A DNA stretch of 64,000 bases, from assembly GCA_943737045.1 (NCBI GenBank), contig CALSFV010000029.1, positions 62,001 to 126,000 on the forward strand. Reading direction: 5' to 3'. Both the position numbers and the translations under genes were made by a program. Below the pieces are notes generated by a model. That model saw only the letters and a program-made list of their open reading frames with translations, did no database searches and was not told the origin of the DNA. The stretch is from Parapristionchus giblindavisi (Eukaryota; Nematoda; Chromadorea; Rhabditida; Diplogasteridae). This document shows, in pieces, positions 63,501 to 64,000 of this stretch; within the stretch, counting starts at the first letter, position 1, and each line of letters starts with the position of its first letter.

Positions 63501-64000
63501 TACCCTTTGATTTGCTGTTGCTCTTTAGTAAGCTTGTGTAAGGATACGGTAGGAATATTTGGAAGTATGGTACCTGTACTTTTATTTCGGAGGGGGGATT
63601 ATCTAGGAAATAGTTCCTTTAATTGTGTAACACCTGGTGAATCGTTGTTTCTTATTTTGATTGGTATCTTGATGAACAAGCGAATTATGAGTGGATTTAC
63701 CCTTTGATTTGCTGTTGCTCTTTAGTAAGCTTGTGTAAGGATACGGTAGGAATAATTGAAAGTATGGTACCAGTACTTTTATTTCGGAGGGGGGGGATCA
63801 TCTAGGAAATAGTTCCTTTAATTGTATAACACCTGGTGAATCGTTGTTTCTTATTTTGATTGGTATCTTGATGAACAAGCGAATTATGAGTGGATTTACC
63901 CTTTGATTTGCTGTTGCTCTTTAGTAAGCTTGTGTAAGGATACGGTAGGAATAATTGAAAGTATGGTACCAGTACTTTTATTTCGGAGGGGGGATCATCT
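57563..64000 (+). repeat. Long units (1728, 2121, 1928 bp) with a 4049-bp repeat beginning at 59291
   Basis: Cores lie at 59000, 61121 and 63049. The variant GGGGATTATCTAGG occurs near 59545 and again near 63594, 4049 bp apart, the sum of the 2121- and 1928-bp units, so unit 63340 onward appears to restart a two-unit repeat. The window ends inside the fourth subrepeat of this last unit; the right edge of the array is not reached. Confidence 0.85.

Larger units (their letters stand above)
4924..64000 (+). repeat. Higher-order satellite array, at least 59 kb, running off the right edge
   Basis: Array sequence starts at GAATAGACAAG (4924), part-way through a core, and continues without a break in one orientation to the window end. 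Each unit consists of a truncated first subrepeat (about 164 bp), a variable number of full 197-bp subrepeats, one diverged terminal subrepeat (about 209 bp) and a core of about 563 bp that contains an exon-like block. Unit starts, set at the CTAGGATACGG that follows each core, include 6737, 10141, 11470, 12604, 17333, 20764, 27571, 28788, 31700, 32917, 35829, 36963, 42102, 45165, 47088, 49011, 52421, 57563, 59291, 61412 and 63340. Copies differ by few substitutions, which implies strong homogenisation. Assembly collapse or expansion cannot be excluded. Confidence 0.97.

Noticed and set aside
5177..63707. Dozens of 66-codon plus-strand open frames, one per 197-bp subrepeat
   Set aside because: They begin at TTG and not ATG, overlap their neighbours by four bases, do not stay in one frame (197 is not a multiple of three) and break when the G tract changes length. 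Their conservation is that of the repeat itself.
4924..64000. CRISPR array
   Set aside because: Repeats are 197 bp and contiguous with no unique spacers, and the sequence context is eukaryotic.
4924..64000. Ribosomal DNA intergenic spacer with subrepeats
   Set aside because: Unit organisation is reminiscent of it, but no rRNA sequence is present in any unit or in the flank.

Overview
The window is eukaryotic nuclear DNA. The evidence is spliceosomal-looking signals (TACTAAT branch site, pyrimidine tract, CAG acceptor, G|GTAATA donor), a TATAAATAG-type promoter, transposon-like inverted repeats and, above all, about 59 kb of higher-order satellite. No rRNA, tRNA, bacterial operon, phage or CRISPR feature is visible, and no intact recognisable protein gene lies fully inside the window. 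The lineage cannot be fixed from sequence alone. Compact AT-rich introns and scattered TACGGTA/ACTGTAG-type repeats would fit an animal such as a nematode, but this is a weak inference.

Layout. 1-4923 is non-array sequence. A gene on the minus strand appears to begin at the extreme left edge (TATA box near 95-104, possible ATG at 7-5). It is followed by a foldback element (about 234-773) between CT-rich and GA-rich tracts, then gene-poor sequence. At 3311-3917 and 4519-4662 there are gene-like exon fragments on the plus strand. They carry plausible splice sites but cannot be assembled into one confident gene. A palindrome (4738-4893) lies next to the left edge of the array.

4924-64000, and beyond the window, is one tandem array with two nested levels. 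The small level is a 197-bp subrepeat, roughly 140 canonical copies. The large level is a unit made of (i) a run of canonical subrepeats, the first truncated, (ii) one diverged terminal subrepeat of about 209 bp, and (iii) a conserved core of about 563 bp. Counting from core to core there are 42 complete cores. Their spacing takes discrete values near 937, 1134, 1330, 1530, 1728, 1923, 2121 and 2912 bp, so it changes in steps of one subrepeat. Larger recent duplications are superimposed: 2463 bp (10141-17332), 4129 bp (27571-35828), 1923 bp (45165-49010) and 4049 bp (59291 onward). One copy holds a 193-bp transposon-like insertion with a perfect 8-bp target duplication (43022-43230).

The most interesting element is in the core. 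Every core holds a 105-bp GC-richer block bounded by a near-consensus branch site, pyrimidine tract, CAG acceptor and G|GTAATA donor. It looks like an exon, is a multiple of three long, and is free of stops in two frames even when joined head to tail. The array may therefore be an amplified exon with its introns, 42 or more copies in one orientation. Whether it is transcribed and spliced cannot be told from sequence. The short open frames inside the 197-bp subrepeats begin at TTG rather than ATG, break when G-tract length changes, and are treated here as incidental.
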